From the NCBI GenBank assembly GCA_900539735.1, contig UQDE01000002.1, forward strand, positions 24,445 to 88,444: DNA of 64,000 nucleotides, given 5' to 3'. Shown here piece after piece: positions 51,989 through 61,700 of the stretch (its first letter is position 1; the number at the start of each line of letters is the position of its first letter). The notes beneath the pieces are model-generated. The model saw only the letters and a list, made by a program, of their open reading frames with translations. It was not told where the DNA came from and did no database searches. This DNA comes from an uncultured Collinsella sp. (lineage in GTDB: Bacteria > Actinomycetota > Coriobacteriia > Coriobacteriales > Coriobacteriaceae). The position numbers and the translations under genes were made by a program.

Positions 51989-52528
51989 TTAGTTGAAGAG
52001 GGGTTTTATGGCTGATAGGTAGTCTTTGGCTACGTCCTCTTTTGGGGCTTCGAAGTTGTGCCAGGCCCACCATTGGACCATTCCTACGAAGCTTGAGGCT
52101 ATGTGGTGTAGTAGGAAGCTTCGGTCCATGGTGGCGGCGGGGCCGTTTGGGTCGGTGGGGACGGTTTCGGCTGCTCGTGACATGATGGTCTTGCGTAAGC
52201 AGTCGGCGAAGACGCGTGAGCCGGCGCCGGCTACGAGGGCTCGAACGCCCTGGCGGCGCTCCCAGAGGTTGTTGAGGATATGTTCGACCTGCACGAGTGG
52301 GTCGTCGAGCGGTGTGCCATCGTCGTCGAGGGCGTGGGTGCAGATGTCGCTTACGAGCTTGGACAGTAGGTCGTCTTTGCTCTTAAAGAGGCCGTAGAAC
52401 GTGGCCCGACCCACATGGGCGCGCGCGATGATGTCGCCGACGGTGATCTTGCCGTAATCTTCCTCGCACAGGAGCTCGGAGAACGCCGCAACGATGGCGG
52501 CACGGCTTTTTTCTTTGCGGGCATCCAT
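51989..52528 (-). CDS. TetR-family regulator
   Basis: The 179-residue protein has an N-terminal TetR helix-turn-helix (IVAAFSELLCEEDYGKITV, then ARAHVGRATFYGLFKSKDDL) and a helical ligand-binding domain. It begins 2 bp after the larC stop, so it is the last gene of a larB-larC-tetR operon and a likely autoregulator. It probably senses a lactate-related or metal signal; that is inference. Confidence 0.88.
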   Translation of the reverse strand: MDARKEKSRAAIVAAFSELLCEEDYGKITVGDIIARAHVGRATFYGLFKSKDDLLSKLVSDICTHALDDDGTPLDDPLVQVEHILNNLWERRQGVRALVAGAGSRVFADCLRKTIMSRAAETVPTDPNGPAATMDRSFLLHHIASSFVGMVQWWAWHNFEAPKEDVAKDYLSAIKPLFN

Positions 52529-52530
52529 GG

Positions 52531-53436
52531 CTATGCGTCCGCGTGAACGAGCAGGCAGCGAAGCGTACCGGAGCAACCCTCGTAGGGGCGCTTGCCGGCG
52601 CCGTAGCCGACGGCTTCGATACGGTAGCGTGAGGGCAGTTGGTCGAACGTGCGCAGCGCGGTGACGATGGCGGCTCCCGTGGGCGTCACGAGCTCGCCAG
52701 CGACCGGTGCAGGCATGAGGGCGATATTGCCCGCCTGGCACAGGTTGACGACAGCGGGGACGGGAATGGGCATAAGGCCGTGGGCACAGTGGATGGTTCC
52801 GTGGCCCTCGGAGAGCGACTCGACCACGATATCCTCAATACCCAGGTCGTCGAGGCAGATGGCGACAGAGCAGACGTCGACGATGGAGTCGACGGCGCCT
52901 ACCTCGTGGAACATGACGGTCTCGGGCGTTTTGCCGTGGGCCTTGGCCTCGGCGGCGGCGAGCGCGGTAAAGATGGCGAGCGCACGACGCTTAGCGCCAT
53001 CGCTTAGCTGCGAGCCGTCGATGATGGCGGTGACGTCCGCCAAAGAACGATGGTGATGGTGGTGGGCGTGATGATGGCCCTCGTGGCCATGGCCGTGGGT
53101 CTCATGATCATGCTCATGGCAGTGTTCGTGCTCACCATGGTCATGATGGTGGTGCTCGTGCTCGTGCTCGGCAGCTGCTTTGTTGCCGTAGAGCCAGGCC
53201 ATATCGTGATCGTGGTTCTCGAGCTCCTCTGCCAACTGAACGTCAAAGTCGCAGGCGTCGATGCCATGCCTGTTTACGCGGGTGACGGCAATCTCAAAGC
53301 CGCCGACCGGAAGCGTGGCGAGCTGTTCGCGCAGGTGCTCCTCGCTGGCGCCCAGGTCGAGCAGGGCCGCGACGGTCATGTCGCCGCTGATGCCCGAGGT
53401 GCCGTCGATGATAAGCGTGTGCTGATGGTTGGACAT
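52531..53436 (-). CDS. larC: nickel-pincer cofactor protein LarC, first domain only
   Basis: The 301-residue protein has the LarC start (LIIDGTSGISGDMTVAALLDLGA), a His-rich insert at about residues 91-129 likely to bind nickel, and the conserved FHEVGAVDSIVDV and HCAHGLMPIPVPAV. It stops after CSGTLRCLLVHADA, at the boundary where the second, CTP-binding domain (LarC2) should begin. The next gene follows immediately, so the second domain is absent from this locus. A GGAG site precedes the ATG, and larB ends 10 bp upstream. Confidence 0.87.
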   Translation of the reverse strand: MSNHQHTLIIDGTSGISGDMTVAALLDLGASEEHLREQLATLPVGGFEIAVTRVNRHGIDACDFDVQLAEELENHDHDMAWLYGNKAAAEHEHEHHHHDHGEHEHCHEHDHETHGHGHEGHHHAHHHHHRSLADVTAIIDGSQLSDGAKRRALAIFTALAAAEAKAHGKTPETVMFHEVGAVDSIVDVCSVAICLDDLGIEDIVVESLSEGHGTIHCAHGLMPIPVPAVVNLCQAGNIALMPAPVAGELVTPTGAAIVTALRTFDQLPSRYRIEAVGYGAGKRPYEGCSGTLRCLLVHADA

Positions 53437-53446
53437 GAAATGCTCC

Positions 53447-54229
53447 TTAGCGGGCGCAGGGCGTGCCGGCGCCCAGATGATTGATAAGACTTGCCTGGTA
53501 GGCGGCACCAAAGCCGTTGTCGATATTGACGACCGAAACGCCGCTGGCGCAGGAGTTGAGCATGGCGAGCAGTGCGGCCACGCCGCCAAAGCTCGCGCCG
53601 TAGCCCACGCTGGTGGGAACGGCGATGACCGGACAGCTCACCAGACCGCCGATAACGCTCGCCAACGCGCCCTCCATGCCGGCGATGGCGATGACCACCT
53701 GCGCCTGGGCAAGTTCCTCGGCATGCGCGAGCAGGCGGTGCAGGCCGGCGACACCTACGTCGTAGAGGCGGTCGACCTCGTTGCCATAGAACTCGGCTGT
53801 CAATGCGGCTTCCTCGGCGACGGGCAGGTCGCTCGTGCCGGCGCAGGCGACGACGATGTGTCCGTTGCCGGTGGGGGAGGGCTTGCCACCCACCAGGGCG
53901 AGCTGGGCGTCCGGGACATATCCCAGGTCGATGTCGTTGCCAAGAAGCTCAGCGGTGCGCGCGGCTTTTTCGGCATCCAAGCGTGTGACTAGGATGCGCT
54001 CCTGGCCGGCATCGCGCAGCGCCTCGATAATGGCGGCAATTTGCTCGGCGGTTTTACCGGCACCGTAGACAACCTCGCCGGCTCCCTGGCGCACTCCGCG
54101 CGAAAGATCGAGCTGCGCAAAGCCCAAATCGGCAGTCGGAGCCGTCTGGATGCGCGTAAGGGCGTCGGCGGGGGTGACTGATCCGCCGGCAACATCGCTC
54201 AGCAGCTGCTCTAGATCTCGCTTATCCAT
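53447..54229 (-). CDS. larB: pyridinium-3,5-biscarboxylic acid mononucleotide synthase LarB
   Basis: The 260-residue protein has an N-terminal helical region and the PurE-like domain with CAGTSDLPVAEEA, IAIAGMEGALASVIGGL and PVIAVPTSVGYGASFGG. LarB carboxylates and hydrolyses nicotinic acid adenine dinucleotide in the first step of the LarA cofactor pathway. The start MDKRDLEQLL is preferred over a codon 33 bp upstream. larE, needed for sulfur insertion, is not in the window. Confidence 0.9.
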   Translation of the reverse strand: MDKRDLEQLLSDVAGGSVTPADALTRIQTAPTADLGFAQLDLSRGVRQGAGEVVYGAGKTAEQIAAIIEALRDAGQERILVTRLDAEKAARTAELLGNDIDLGYVPDAQLALVGGKPSPTGNGHIVVACAGTSDLPVAEEAALTAEFYGNEVDRLYDVGVAGLHRLLAHAEELAQAQVVIAIAGMEGALASVIGGLVSCPVIAVPTSVGYGASFGGVAALLAMLNSCASGVSVVNIDNGFGAAYQASLINHLGAGTPCAR

Positions 54230-54273
54230 ATATGTTCCCTTCGACGGCGCAAAGTCTAGCACTCAAAGGGTAT

Positions 54274-54307
54274 GTTTCCGAACACTAAGACAAAATTGTT
54301 CGGAAAC
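54274..54307. promoter_or_regulatory. inverted repeat in front of larB, putative TetR operator
   Basis: GTTTCCGAACA and TGTTCGGAAAC form perfect 11-bp arms around a 12-bp A/T-rich centre, 45 bp before the larB start. Size and position fit a TetR-family operator. It is not a transcription stop for serB, which runs away from it. Confidence 0.65.
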
Positions 54308-54343
54308 TATAGGACAGACTGATTCTATTGTTAGAAGGATCGA

Positions 54344-54979
54344 CTAGTCGCGCAGGATGATATCCATGGCGAGTGTCAGGTTGCGCTCGTCGATGGCAAA
54401 CGGGGCGGCTTCGCGCGTCTTGGGCTTGGCGCAAAACGCGATGCCCGTGCCCGCGGCCTGAATCATGGGGATGTCATTGGCGCCGTCGCCGATCGCGACG
54501 GTGTGGGCCATGTCGACACCGCACTCAACCGCCCAATCCAGCAGCTGAATGAGCTTGGATTCCTTGGTCACAATGTCTGCCGCCAGCTTACCCGTGAGCT
54601 TGCCGTCCACGACTTCCAGACGGTTGGCCAGGCAAAAATCGATGCCCGCGGCGGCCACGATCTTGTCGGCGACCTCGTGGAAGCCGCCGCTCACCACGCC
54701 GACCTTCCAGCCCTTGCTGTGCGCCGAGCGCACAAGCTCCAGCGCGCCGGGAGTAAACGTCACGCGCTCAAAGGTGCGCTCGAACACGCTCTCATCCAAG
54801 CCGGCAAGCAGCCCCACGCGCTCCTCGAGCGCCTGCTTAAAGTCAAGCTCGCCGCGCATGGCGCGTTCGGTGATCTGTGCTACCTGCTCGCCCACGCCGG
54901 CTTCCTCGCCCAACAGGTCGATGACTTCCTGGTTGATGAGCGTGGAGTCGATATCCATAACAATGAGGCGTGCAGTCAT
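54344..54979 (-). CDS. serB: phosphoserine phosphatase
   Basis: The 211-residue HAD phosphatase has motif I MDIDSTLINQEVIDLLG (nucleophile Asp and SerB-type context), motif II with VVSGGF, and the late VAIGDGANDIPMIQAAGTGIAF. It makes serine from phosphoserine. It lacks the N-terminal ACT domains of longer SerB forms. GGAAAGG precedes the ATG. It is oriented the same way as the lar operon but downstream genes differ, so it is probably independent. Confidence 0.93.
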   Translation of the reverse strand: MTARLIVMDIDSTLINQEVIDLLGEEAGVGEQVAQITERAMRGELDFKQALEERVGLLAGLDESVFERTFERVTFTPGALELVRSAHSKGWKVGVVSGGFHEVADKIVAAAGIDFCLANRLEVVDGKLTGKLAADIVTKESKLIQLLDWAVECGVDMAHTVAIGDGANDIPMIQAAGTGIAFCAKPKTREAAPFAIDERNLTLAMDIILRD

Positions 54980-55235
54980 GACGGGCCTTTCCAAGTGCTG
55001 TTTTATTGGGGCATATTGTCGCACGTGACGAGCGCGGGCGGGTGCCGCGGTGCGTCAATTGTTTCGTCTCCGTCAAGTCTTTGGGCAGGAGCTACTTTTC
55101 CGCGGCACATCGACACAGGTGCGATAAGATAGAACGCCATGTCTGGCTGCGCGGTTTACGCAGGCTGGGCAAATCTGTACGACGCCGCCCGGAACGACAC
55201 GGGGCGGCACAGATCCATAAAGGAGGATCACTGGT

Positions 55236-57023
55236 ATGAGCCAGACCCGTCCCATCGACGAGCATTCCATGCACACCCGTACCTGCGGCGAGCTTCGCCG
55301 CGAGAACGTGGGCGAAGAGGTCACCCTCACCGGTTGGGTGAGCCGTCGCCGCGACCACGGCGGCCTTATCTTCTGCGATCTTCGCGACCGCGAGGGCATC
55401 ACGCAGCTCACCTTCGACCCCGAGCACTCCGACGGCGACGCCTTTAAGATCGCCGAGACCATGCGTCCCGAGTGGCCCATCAAGATCCACGGCGTCGTGC
55501 GCTCCCGTGGCGAGGAGACCACCAACACCAAGCTCGCGACCGGCGAGATCGAGGTCCTGACCGACCACGCCGAGGTTCTCAACACGTCCGTCACCCCGCC
55601 GTTCCAGATCGAGGACGGCATCGAGACCAGCGAGGACACCCGCCTGCGCTATCGCTATCTGGACCTCCGCCGTCCCGAGATGATGGCCAACCTCAAGCTG
55701 CGCTCCGACTTTACCTTTGCCATTCGCGAGGCACTGCACAACCGTGAGTTCATGGAGGTCGAGACGCCCTCCCTGTTCAAGTCCACGCCCGAGGGCGCCC
55801 GCGACTTCATCGTTCCCAGCCGCATCCAGCCGGGCAACTTCTACGCCCTGCCGCAGTCCCCGCAGCTTCTGAAGCAGCTGCTCATGGTCGGTGGCGTCGA
55901 GCGCTACTACCAGGTTGCCAAGTGCTTCCGCGACGAGGACCTGCGTGCCGACCGTCAGCCCGAGTTCACCCAGGTCGATATCGAGATGTCCTTCGTGGAC
56001 CAGAACGATGTCATGAGCGCGCTCGAAGAGGTTCTTGCCGATGCCTTCGGTCGCATGGGCGTCGAGATGCCCACGCCGCTGCGTCGCATGGACTACTGGG
56101 AGGCCATGGACACCTATGGCTCCGACAAGCCCGATACCCGCTATGGCATGCACCTGGTCGACCTGACCGACATCTTTGCCAACTCCAAGTTCAAGGTCTT
56201 TGCGACCGCCGCAAATGAGGAGGGCTCTGTCGTCAAGGCCATCAACGCCAAGGGTGCCGGTGCCTGGGCACGTGCCAAGATCGATAAGCTCGCCGGCGTG
56301 GCCTCCACGTTTGGCGCCAAGGGCCTGGCCTGGATCGCATTCCGCGAGGACGGCTCCATCAACAGCCCCATCGTCAAGTTCTTCTCGGACGAGGAGATGG
56401 CGGCTCTGCGCGAGCGCATGGACGTCGAGCCCGGCGACCTTGTGATGTTCGCCGCCGGCCCGCGCCTGCTCTCCGACGAGATCCTGGGCGGCATGCGTTC
56501 TCACATGGCCAACGCACTCGAGATCAAGCGCGAGGGCCACGACTTCCTGTGGGTCGTCAACTTCCCGCTGTTCCACTGGGATGAGGACCGCAAGGCCTAT
56601 GCCGCCGAGCACCAGCCCTTCACCCTGCCGACCGAGACCGACATCGCCAAGATTGAGGCCGATCCCCTGGCAGCCGGTTCTTGCACCTACGACTTTGTCA
56701 TGGACGGCTTTGAGGCCGGCGGCGGCGGTATGCGTATCCACAACGCCGAGATGCAGATGTCCATGCTCAAGCTCCTGGGCTTTACCGAGGAGCGCGCCGA
56801 GTCTCAGTTCGGCTTCCTCATGGAGGCGCTCAAGTTTGGTGCGCCCCCGATGGGCGGTTTCGCTCTGGGTCTGGACCGCGTGTGCATGTTGCTCACCGGC
56901 TCCGACTCCATCCGTGACGTCATGGCGTTCCCCAAGACGGCCAGCGGCTCCGACCTTATGTCGGGCGCCCCGAGTGCCGTTAGCGGCGCCCAGCTCAAGG
57001 ACGTCAGCCTGCGCCTGATGTAG
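55236..57023 (+). CDS. aspS: aspartyl-tRNA synthetase
   Basis: This 595-residue class II synthetase has the OB-fold anticodon domain (VTLTGWVSRRRDHGGLIFCD), motif 2 (YQVAKCFRDEDLRADRQPEF), the bacterial insertion domain and motif 3 (FALGLDRVCMLL). TKTxxDP-type details indicate a bacterial AspRS. AAAGGAGG precedes the ATG. The 135-bp leader contains short hairpins but no T-box consensus. Confidence 0.96.
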   Translation: MSQTRPIDEHSMHTRTCGELRRENVGEEVTLTGWVSRRRDHGGLIFCDLRDREGITQLTFDPEHSDGDAFKIAETMRPEWPIKIHGVVRSRGEETTNTKLATGEIEVLTDHAEVLNTSVTPPFQIEDGIETSEDTRLRYRYLDLRRPEMMANLKLRSDFTFAIREALHNREFMEVETPSLFKSTPEGARDFIVPSRIQPGNFYALPQSPQLLKQLLMVGGVERYYQVAKCFRDEDLRADRQPEFTQVDIEMSFVDQNDVMSALEEVLADAFGRMGVEMPTPLRRMDYWEAMDTYGSDKPDTRYGMHLVDLTDIFANSKFKVFATAANEEGSVVKAINAKGAGAWARAKIDKLAGVASTFGAKGLAWIAFREDGSINSPIVKFFSDEEMAALRERMDVEPGDLVMFAAGPRLLSDEILGGMRSHMANALEIKREGHDFLWVVNFPLFHWDEDRKAYAAEHQPFTLPTETDIAKIEADPLAAGSCTYDFVMDGFEAGGGGMRIHNAEMQMSMLKLLGFTEERAESQFGFLMEALKFGAPPMGGFALGLDRVCMLLTGSDSIRDVMAFPKTASGSDLMSGAPSAVSGAQLKDVSLRLM

Positions 57024-57046
57024 GCGAGTGGCTACATACTGCCCGC

Positions 57047-57082
57047 AACGAGGGAAGGACGCGTGCCTTCCCTCGTTTTTTA
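57047..57082 (+). terminator. terminator after aspS
   Basis: AACGAGGGAAGG and CCTTCCCTCGTT form a 12-bp perfect stem followed by TTTTTA. Confidence 0.85.
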
Positions 57083-57122
57083 TGCGTCGAGGTTGTGAGA
57101 GCATAGGGTGATCGGGCGTCGC

Positions 57123-57330
57123 GGAAAGCGCATCCCGGAATCTGCGTCTGGAATGGGTCGCGCTTTCCCAAAGGGGGTCCTCTGGGAAAGCGCGACCCAG
57201 AATTCGGCAAAATAATGGGGCACAGTTTCCGGTTGAGCCGTCTAACGGAAACTGTACCCCAGAATGAGCGCTCAAAACGGGGCAGTCTTTCCGCAACAAT
57301 TGTCTGGCGGAAAGACTGCCCCAGTTTTTT
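57123..57330. repeat. array of related hairpins between aspS and the LacI gene
   Basis: Three large hairpins follow one another: 57154-57199 (17-bp stem TGGGTCGCGCTTTCCCA), 57216-57261 (TGGGG-ACAGTTTCC type) and 57279-57322 (16-bp stem GGGGCAGTCTTTCCGC). All have GGG/CCC bases outside and TTTCC/GGAAA near the tip, 12-nt loops in the first and third, and linkers with CCAGAAT. An extra arm at 57123 can compete with the first hairpin. The last one probably terminates lacI on the minus strand. Confidence 0.75.
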
Positions 57331-58346
57331 TATAGCGAGTCTCTCTGGATCAGCTGCATGTGCATCACGGAGGTGGTGGGCTCGGCACCCTTGATCATGC
57401 CGAGCGCAATGTTAGCGGCCATGTGGCCTTCTTCGCGCAGGGGCTGACGGACGGTCGTGAGCGCGGGGACACAGCGCGCCGCAATCTCGTGATCGTCGAA
57501 GCCGACGACAGAAACGTCCGCAGGAACGGATAGGCCTGCCTCGTTGAGCGCGGTGATGACGCCAGCCGCGATACGGTCCGATCCGCAGAGCACGCCATCG
57601 AAAGCGATCTCGCGCGCGAGGATCTGGTGCATGGCCTGATAGCCGTCTCCGTTGTTCCAGCCGGTATAGATAACGTTTGCGTCTGGGAGGTCTTCGCCCA
57701 AGACGGCGCGGTAGCCGCGCAGGCGGTCGACAACAGCGGGGTTGTCTTGCGGTCCCAACACGGCGACGATATCTTTGCGCCCGCGCTCCTTCATGGCGAG
57801 TGCCGCAAAGTGTCCGCCCTCTTCGTCGTCTGAATAGACCGTCGAAAACACATCGCGATAGGGGTGGCCCTCGAGCTGGCCGCACAACACGGTGGGTACG
57901 CCCAGCTCGCGCAGTACCTCGAGCAGCTCGCTGCCCTTGTAGGGGGAGACGTCGATCACGGCGTCGAACGAGCGGCGCTCAAAGTGCTCGCGTGCGCGGT
58001 TGCGCTCATGCGTAGAAGACGCCTGCAAGATAACGGGCAGATAGGACGACTCCGACAGTTCCTCGGTAATGCCGCTCAAAAACTCGCTATAGGTGGGGTC
58101 GCTGAAGAGTTCACTCAGGGGCTCGGTCACGAGTACGGCGATGATTTCCGTGCGCCCGACAGCGAGCGCTCGGCCACGAGCGTTGGGGACAAAATTGACT
58201 TTCTTGGCCGCCGCGCGGACGCGCTTTTTGGTTTCCTCGCTAATGCGGGGCGAATCGTTGAGAGCGCGCGATGCCGTGGAGCGCGACACGCCGGCAGCTG
58301 CGGCAACCTCGGCAAGCGTAGGTGCGGTGCGAACTGGTTGAGTCAT
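57330..58346 (-). CDS. LacI-family repressor of the beta-galactosidase operon
   Basis: The 338-residue protein has a LacI helix-turn-helix (EVAAAAGVSRSTASRALN), the hinge region RGRALAVGRTE, and a periplasmic-binding-like effector domain with DGVLCGSDRIAAGV and VVGFDDHEIAARCVPALTTV. It is divergent from the ebgA-like gene, and three CAACCGGTTG sites lie between them. It is the positional equivalent of EbgR, though E. coli EbgR is encoded in the same direction as its operon. Confidence 0.92.
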   Translation of the reverse strand: MTQPVRTAPTLAEVAAAAGVSRSTASRALNDSPRISEETKKRVRAAAKKVNFVPNARGRALAVGRTEIIAVLVTEPLSELFSDPTYSEFLSGITEELSESSYLPVILQASSTHERNRAREHFERRSFDAVIDVSPYKGSELLEVLRELGVPTVLCGQLEGHPYRDVFSTVYSDDEEGGHFAALAMKERGRKDIVAVLGPQDNPAVVDRLRGYRAVLGEDLPDANVIYTGWNNGDGYQAMHQILAREIAFDGVLCGSDRIAAGVITALNEAGLSVPADVSVVGFDDHEIAARCVPALTTVRQPLREEGHMAANIALGMIKGAEPTTSVMHMQLIQRDSL

Positions 58347-58585
58347 GGCGTCTCCTGGAAAATGCGGTCGATGTTGTCACTGATGCGGGCTGGTGCGGAT
58401 ACAGCTTACTATAGTGCGCCTGAACAGCGTTCATGGTATCCGGCCACTGGTGGCATTTCACATTCAAGCTGTTGTTGAACATGGCTTACAAGGGCGGGGT
58501 ATAGATGGGCGCGGCCGTTGTCTGCTGCCTGGAATGCTGTTTTGCGCTGAGTTTCGATACTCAGGGTGACATAAGTGTCGCGGTT

Positions 58586-58601
58586 GTACAACCGGTTGCA
58601 C
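58586..58601. promoter_or_regulatory. LacI-type operator O1
   Basis: CAACCGGTTG palindrome (58589-58598) within TACAACCGGTTGCAC. It is the most distal of three matching sites, 45 bp from O2. Confidence 0.75.
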
Positions 58602-58630
58602 CGTTAACCCGGCCAAATCGACCGTTCAGC

Positions 58631-58646
58631 GGACAACCGGTTGCAC
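58631..58646. promoter_or_regulatory. LacI-type operator O2, overlapping the -35 box
   Basis: GACAACCGGTTGCAC contains the same palindrome (58634-58643) and overlaps the probable -35 element TTGCAC. Confidence 0.8.
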
Positions 58647-58670
58647 AGTTTTTTGCATCGCCCGTAAGAT
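58641..58670 (+). promoter_or_regulatory. promoter of the beta-galactosidase operon
   Basis: TTGCAC (58641-58646) and TAAGAT (58665-58670) are separated by 18 bp. The operators overlap the -35 and lie just after the -10, the classic arrangement for repression. Confidence 0.65.
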
Positions 58671-58672
58671 AA

Positions 58673-58688
58673 GGACAACCGGTTGCAC
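58673..58688. promoter_or_regulatory. LacI-type operator O3, downstream of the -10 box
   Basis: GGACAACCGGTTGCAC again contains CAACCGGTTG (58676-58685), 42 bp from O2, near the expected transcription start. Confidence 0.8.
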
Positions 58689-58720
58689 AAGAATCACTAC
58701 GATGACGAAGGAGCATCACC

Positions 58721-61700
58721 ATGGACACCATTAACGATTGGGAAAACCAAGCGCTCACCCATAGGAACCGCCTGGCACCCCATGCGTACTTTATGGGTTA
58801 TGAGACCGCCGATCTCGCTGCAACGTACAGCCGCGAGCTGTCGCACGGGTTTGTCCAGCTGTCCGGCTCGTGGCAGTTCCGCCTCTTTGAGGGCCCCGCT
58901 GCCGTCTCTAACGAGGAGCTTTCCACGTACGAGCCCGAGTGGGATCACGTGGAGGTTCCGCACCTGTGGCAGGTGGACGGCTATGGCAACCTTGCCTACA
59001 CCGACGAGGGTTTTCCGTTCCCGGTGGATCAGCCGTTCGTTCCCTCCGACGACCCTACGGGCGTCTACCAACGCATCGTCAAACTTCCCGCCGTGCCTGC
59101 CGGCGCTCGCGAGATTATTCGCTTCGACGGTATCGAGAGCTACGGCGAGCTGTATGTCAACGGCAAGTTTATCGGCATGACCAAGGGTTCGCGCCTGTCC
59201 GCCGAGTTTGACGTGACCGACGCGCTCGTCGAGGGCGACAACCTGTTTGCGGTCAAGGTTCTGCAGTACAGCGATGGTAGCTACATCGAGGACCAGGACA
59301 TGTGGTGGGCATCGGGCATCTTCCGCGATGTGTACCTCATGCAGCGTCCCGCCGCGCATCTGGTCGACTTTAGGTTCCGCACGCACCGCGAGGGCGATGC
59401 CGCTCTGATCACGCTCGATACGGTTGCCGAGGGCGCAAGTCGCGTCGTGTATACGCTCAGCGATGGCCAGAATGTGGTCGCTACGGGCGAGTGCGTCGAC
59501 GGCCATGCCGAGTGCAGCGTTGCCGATGCCCACTTCTGGAACCCCGAGGACCCCTTCCTCTATGACCTTACGCTTGAGGTCTACGACGGCGACGAGGTCA
59601 GCGAGTACGTCCCGCATCGCCAGGGTCTTGCCGAGGTGACGGTCGAGGGCAATCATATCTACCTCAACGGCACTTACTTTAAGATGCATGGCGTCAACCG
59701 CCACGACCACGACGATCACAAGGGCCGCGCCGTGGGTCTCGAGCGCATGCGCCGCGACCTGGAGCTCATGAAGCAGCACAACATCAACGCGGTGCGCACG
59801 TCCCACTACGCCAACGATCCGCGCTTCTACGAGCTGTGCGACGAGTACGGCATCATGCTGGTCGCCGAGACCGATATGGAGAGCCACGGCTTCGAGAATA
59901 TCGGCAATATCGCCCTGGTCACCGACGACCCTGCCTGGGAGCCGGCCTACGTCGACCGCATTGAGCGCCTGGTGATGCAGGAGCGCAACCACGCCTGCAT
60001 CATTATGTGGTCGATGGGCAACGAGAGCGGCTATGGCTGCAACATCCGCGCGATGTACGCCAAGGCTCACGAGCTCGACGGTCGTCCGGTCCACTACGAG
60101 GAGGACCGCAACGCCGATACCGTCGACGTCATTTCCACGATGTACTCCCGTGTGTCGCAGATGAACGACTTTGGCGAGCATCCGTTCCCCAAGCCGCGCA
60201 TTAACTGCGAGTACGGTCACTCCATGGGCAATGGCCCCGGAGGCCTGTCCGAGTACCAGGAGGTCTTCGATCGCTGGGATTGCATCCAAGGCCAGTTTAT
60301 CTGGGAATGGTGCGACCACGGTTTGGCTGCTGTGACCGAGGACGGCGTTGCCTACGATATGTATGGTGGCGACAACGGCGATTACCCCAACAACAGCAAC
60401 TTCTGCATCGATGGCATGGTGTTCCCTTGGCAGCAGCCGAGCCCGGGCCTCACTGAGTATGGTCAGGTCATCTGCCCGGTTCGCATGGCTTATGACGCCG
60501 AGGCAGGCGAGCTGACTGTCACTAACAAGCGTTGGTTTACCACCCTCGAGGATGTCTGCCTGTCGGCCGAGACCCTGGTGGACGGCGACGTGGTCTGCCG
60601 CAAGACGCTCATGCCCGGTGCGGTTGCCCCCGGCGAGTCCGTCCAGCTTCCGCTAGTGATTCACGAGGCCGCGGTAGGCGAGACCCTGCTGACTGTGCGC
60701 GCCTACACCATGGCCGCTCACGTCTGGTGCGAGCCGATGTTCCAGCTGGGCGCAAGCCAGTTTGCCATCGCAAACCATCCGGCGCCGGCCATTGCGGCTC
60801 CCACTCGTCCTGAGCTTACGGTCGAGGAGACCGAGCAGGAGATTCGCATTCACTCCCTCAACGGCGAGCTGACCTTCAGCAAGGTAAACGGTACCGTGAG
60901 CGAGTGGAAGGCATCCGGCCGCGACGTCATGGCCTCTGGTCCCCAGGTTGGTTTTTGGCATCCGCTCGTCGACAACCACGCTCAGGAGTATGACTCCCTG
61001 TGGAAGGACAACTTCATCGATGTGATGCAGACGTCTACCCGCAAGGTTTCTTGGAAGCAGGATGGCAATGCGGTCGTCGTTACCGTGAGCCAGCGTATCG
61101 CTCCTCCCGTCCGCGCGTTCGGCATGCGCGTCGAGCTCGTCTACACCGTGCTTCCGAGCGGTCGCGTCGACCTCAAGGTTTCCGGCGAGCCCTACGGTGA
61201 CTATTCGGGCATCATCCCGCGCATCGGCATCTCCTTCGAGGTCCCCGGTTGCGATCGCGCCGTCGAGTGGTATGGCCACGGCCCGGGCGAGAACTATCCG
61301 GACTCGCTGCGCGCCAACCCGGTCGGTCATTACCGCACCACGGTCGACGATATGTTCACGCCCTACGTTATGCCTCAGGACTGCGCCAACCGCGAGGGTA
61401 CCCGCTGGGTTGCCCTGCGCTCTAGCCACGGTGACGGTCTGGTCGTGACGCGTCCGAGCGACGCCGCTTCCAACCCGTTCTCGTTCTCGGCATGGCCCTA
61501 TAGCTGCGAGGCCATCGATAACGCCAAGCACGTCTACGACCTTGTCAAGGGCGATACGGTCACGGTCAACATCAACGACCAGTTGCTCGGCCTTGGCTCG
61601 AACTCTTGGGGTTCCGAGGTGCTCGATTCCTATCGCACCCGTTTTGAGAGCTTCAGCTTTGAGGTGTCCCTGCGACCGCTGACGTCTGCCGATCTGGCTC

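Noticed and set aside
52300..52530. A frameshifted LarC2 domain following larC
   Set aside because: All frames after the larC stop were considered. The TetR protein starts 2 bp later and no LarC2-like sequence is seen.
55020..55235. T-box leader in front of aspS (also considered before serS and hisS)
   Set aside because: The conserved T-box segment was not found in the leaders, and no matching antiterminator structure is evident.
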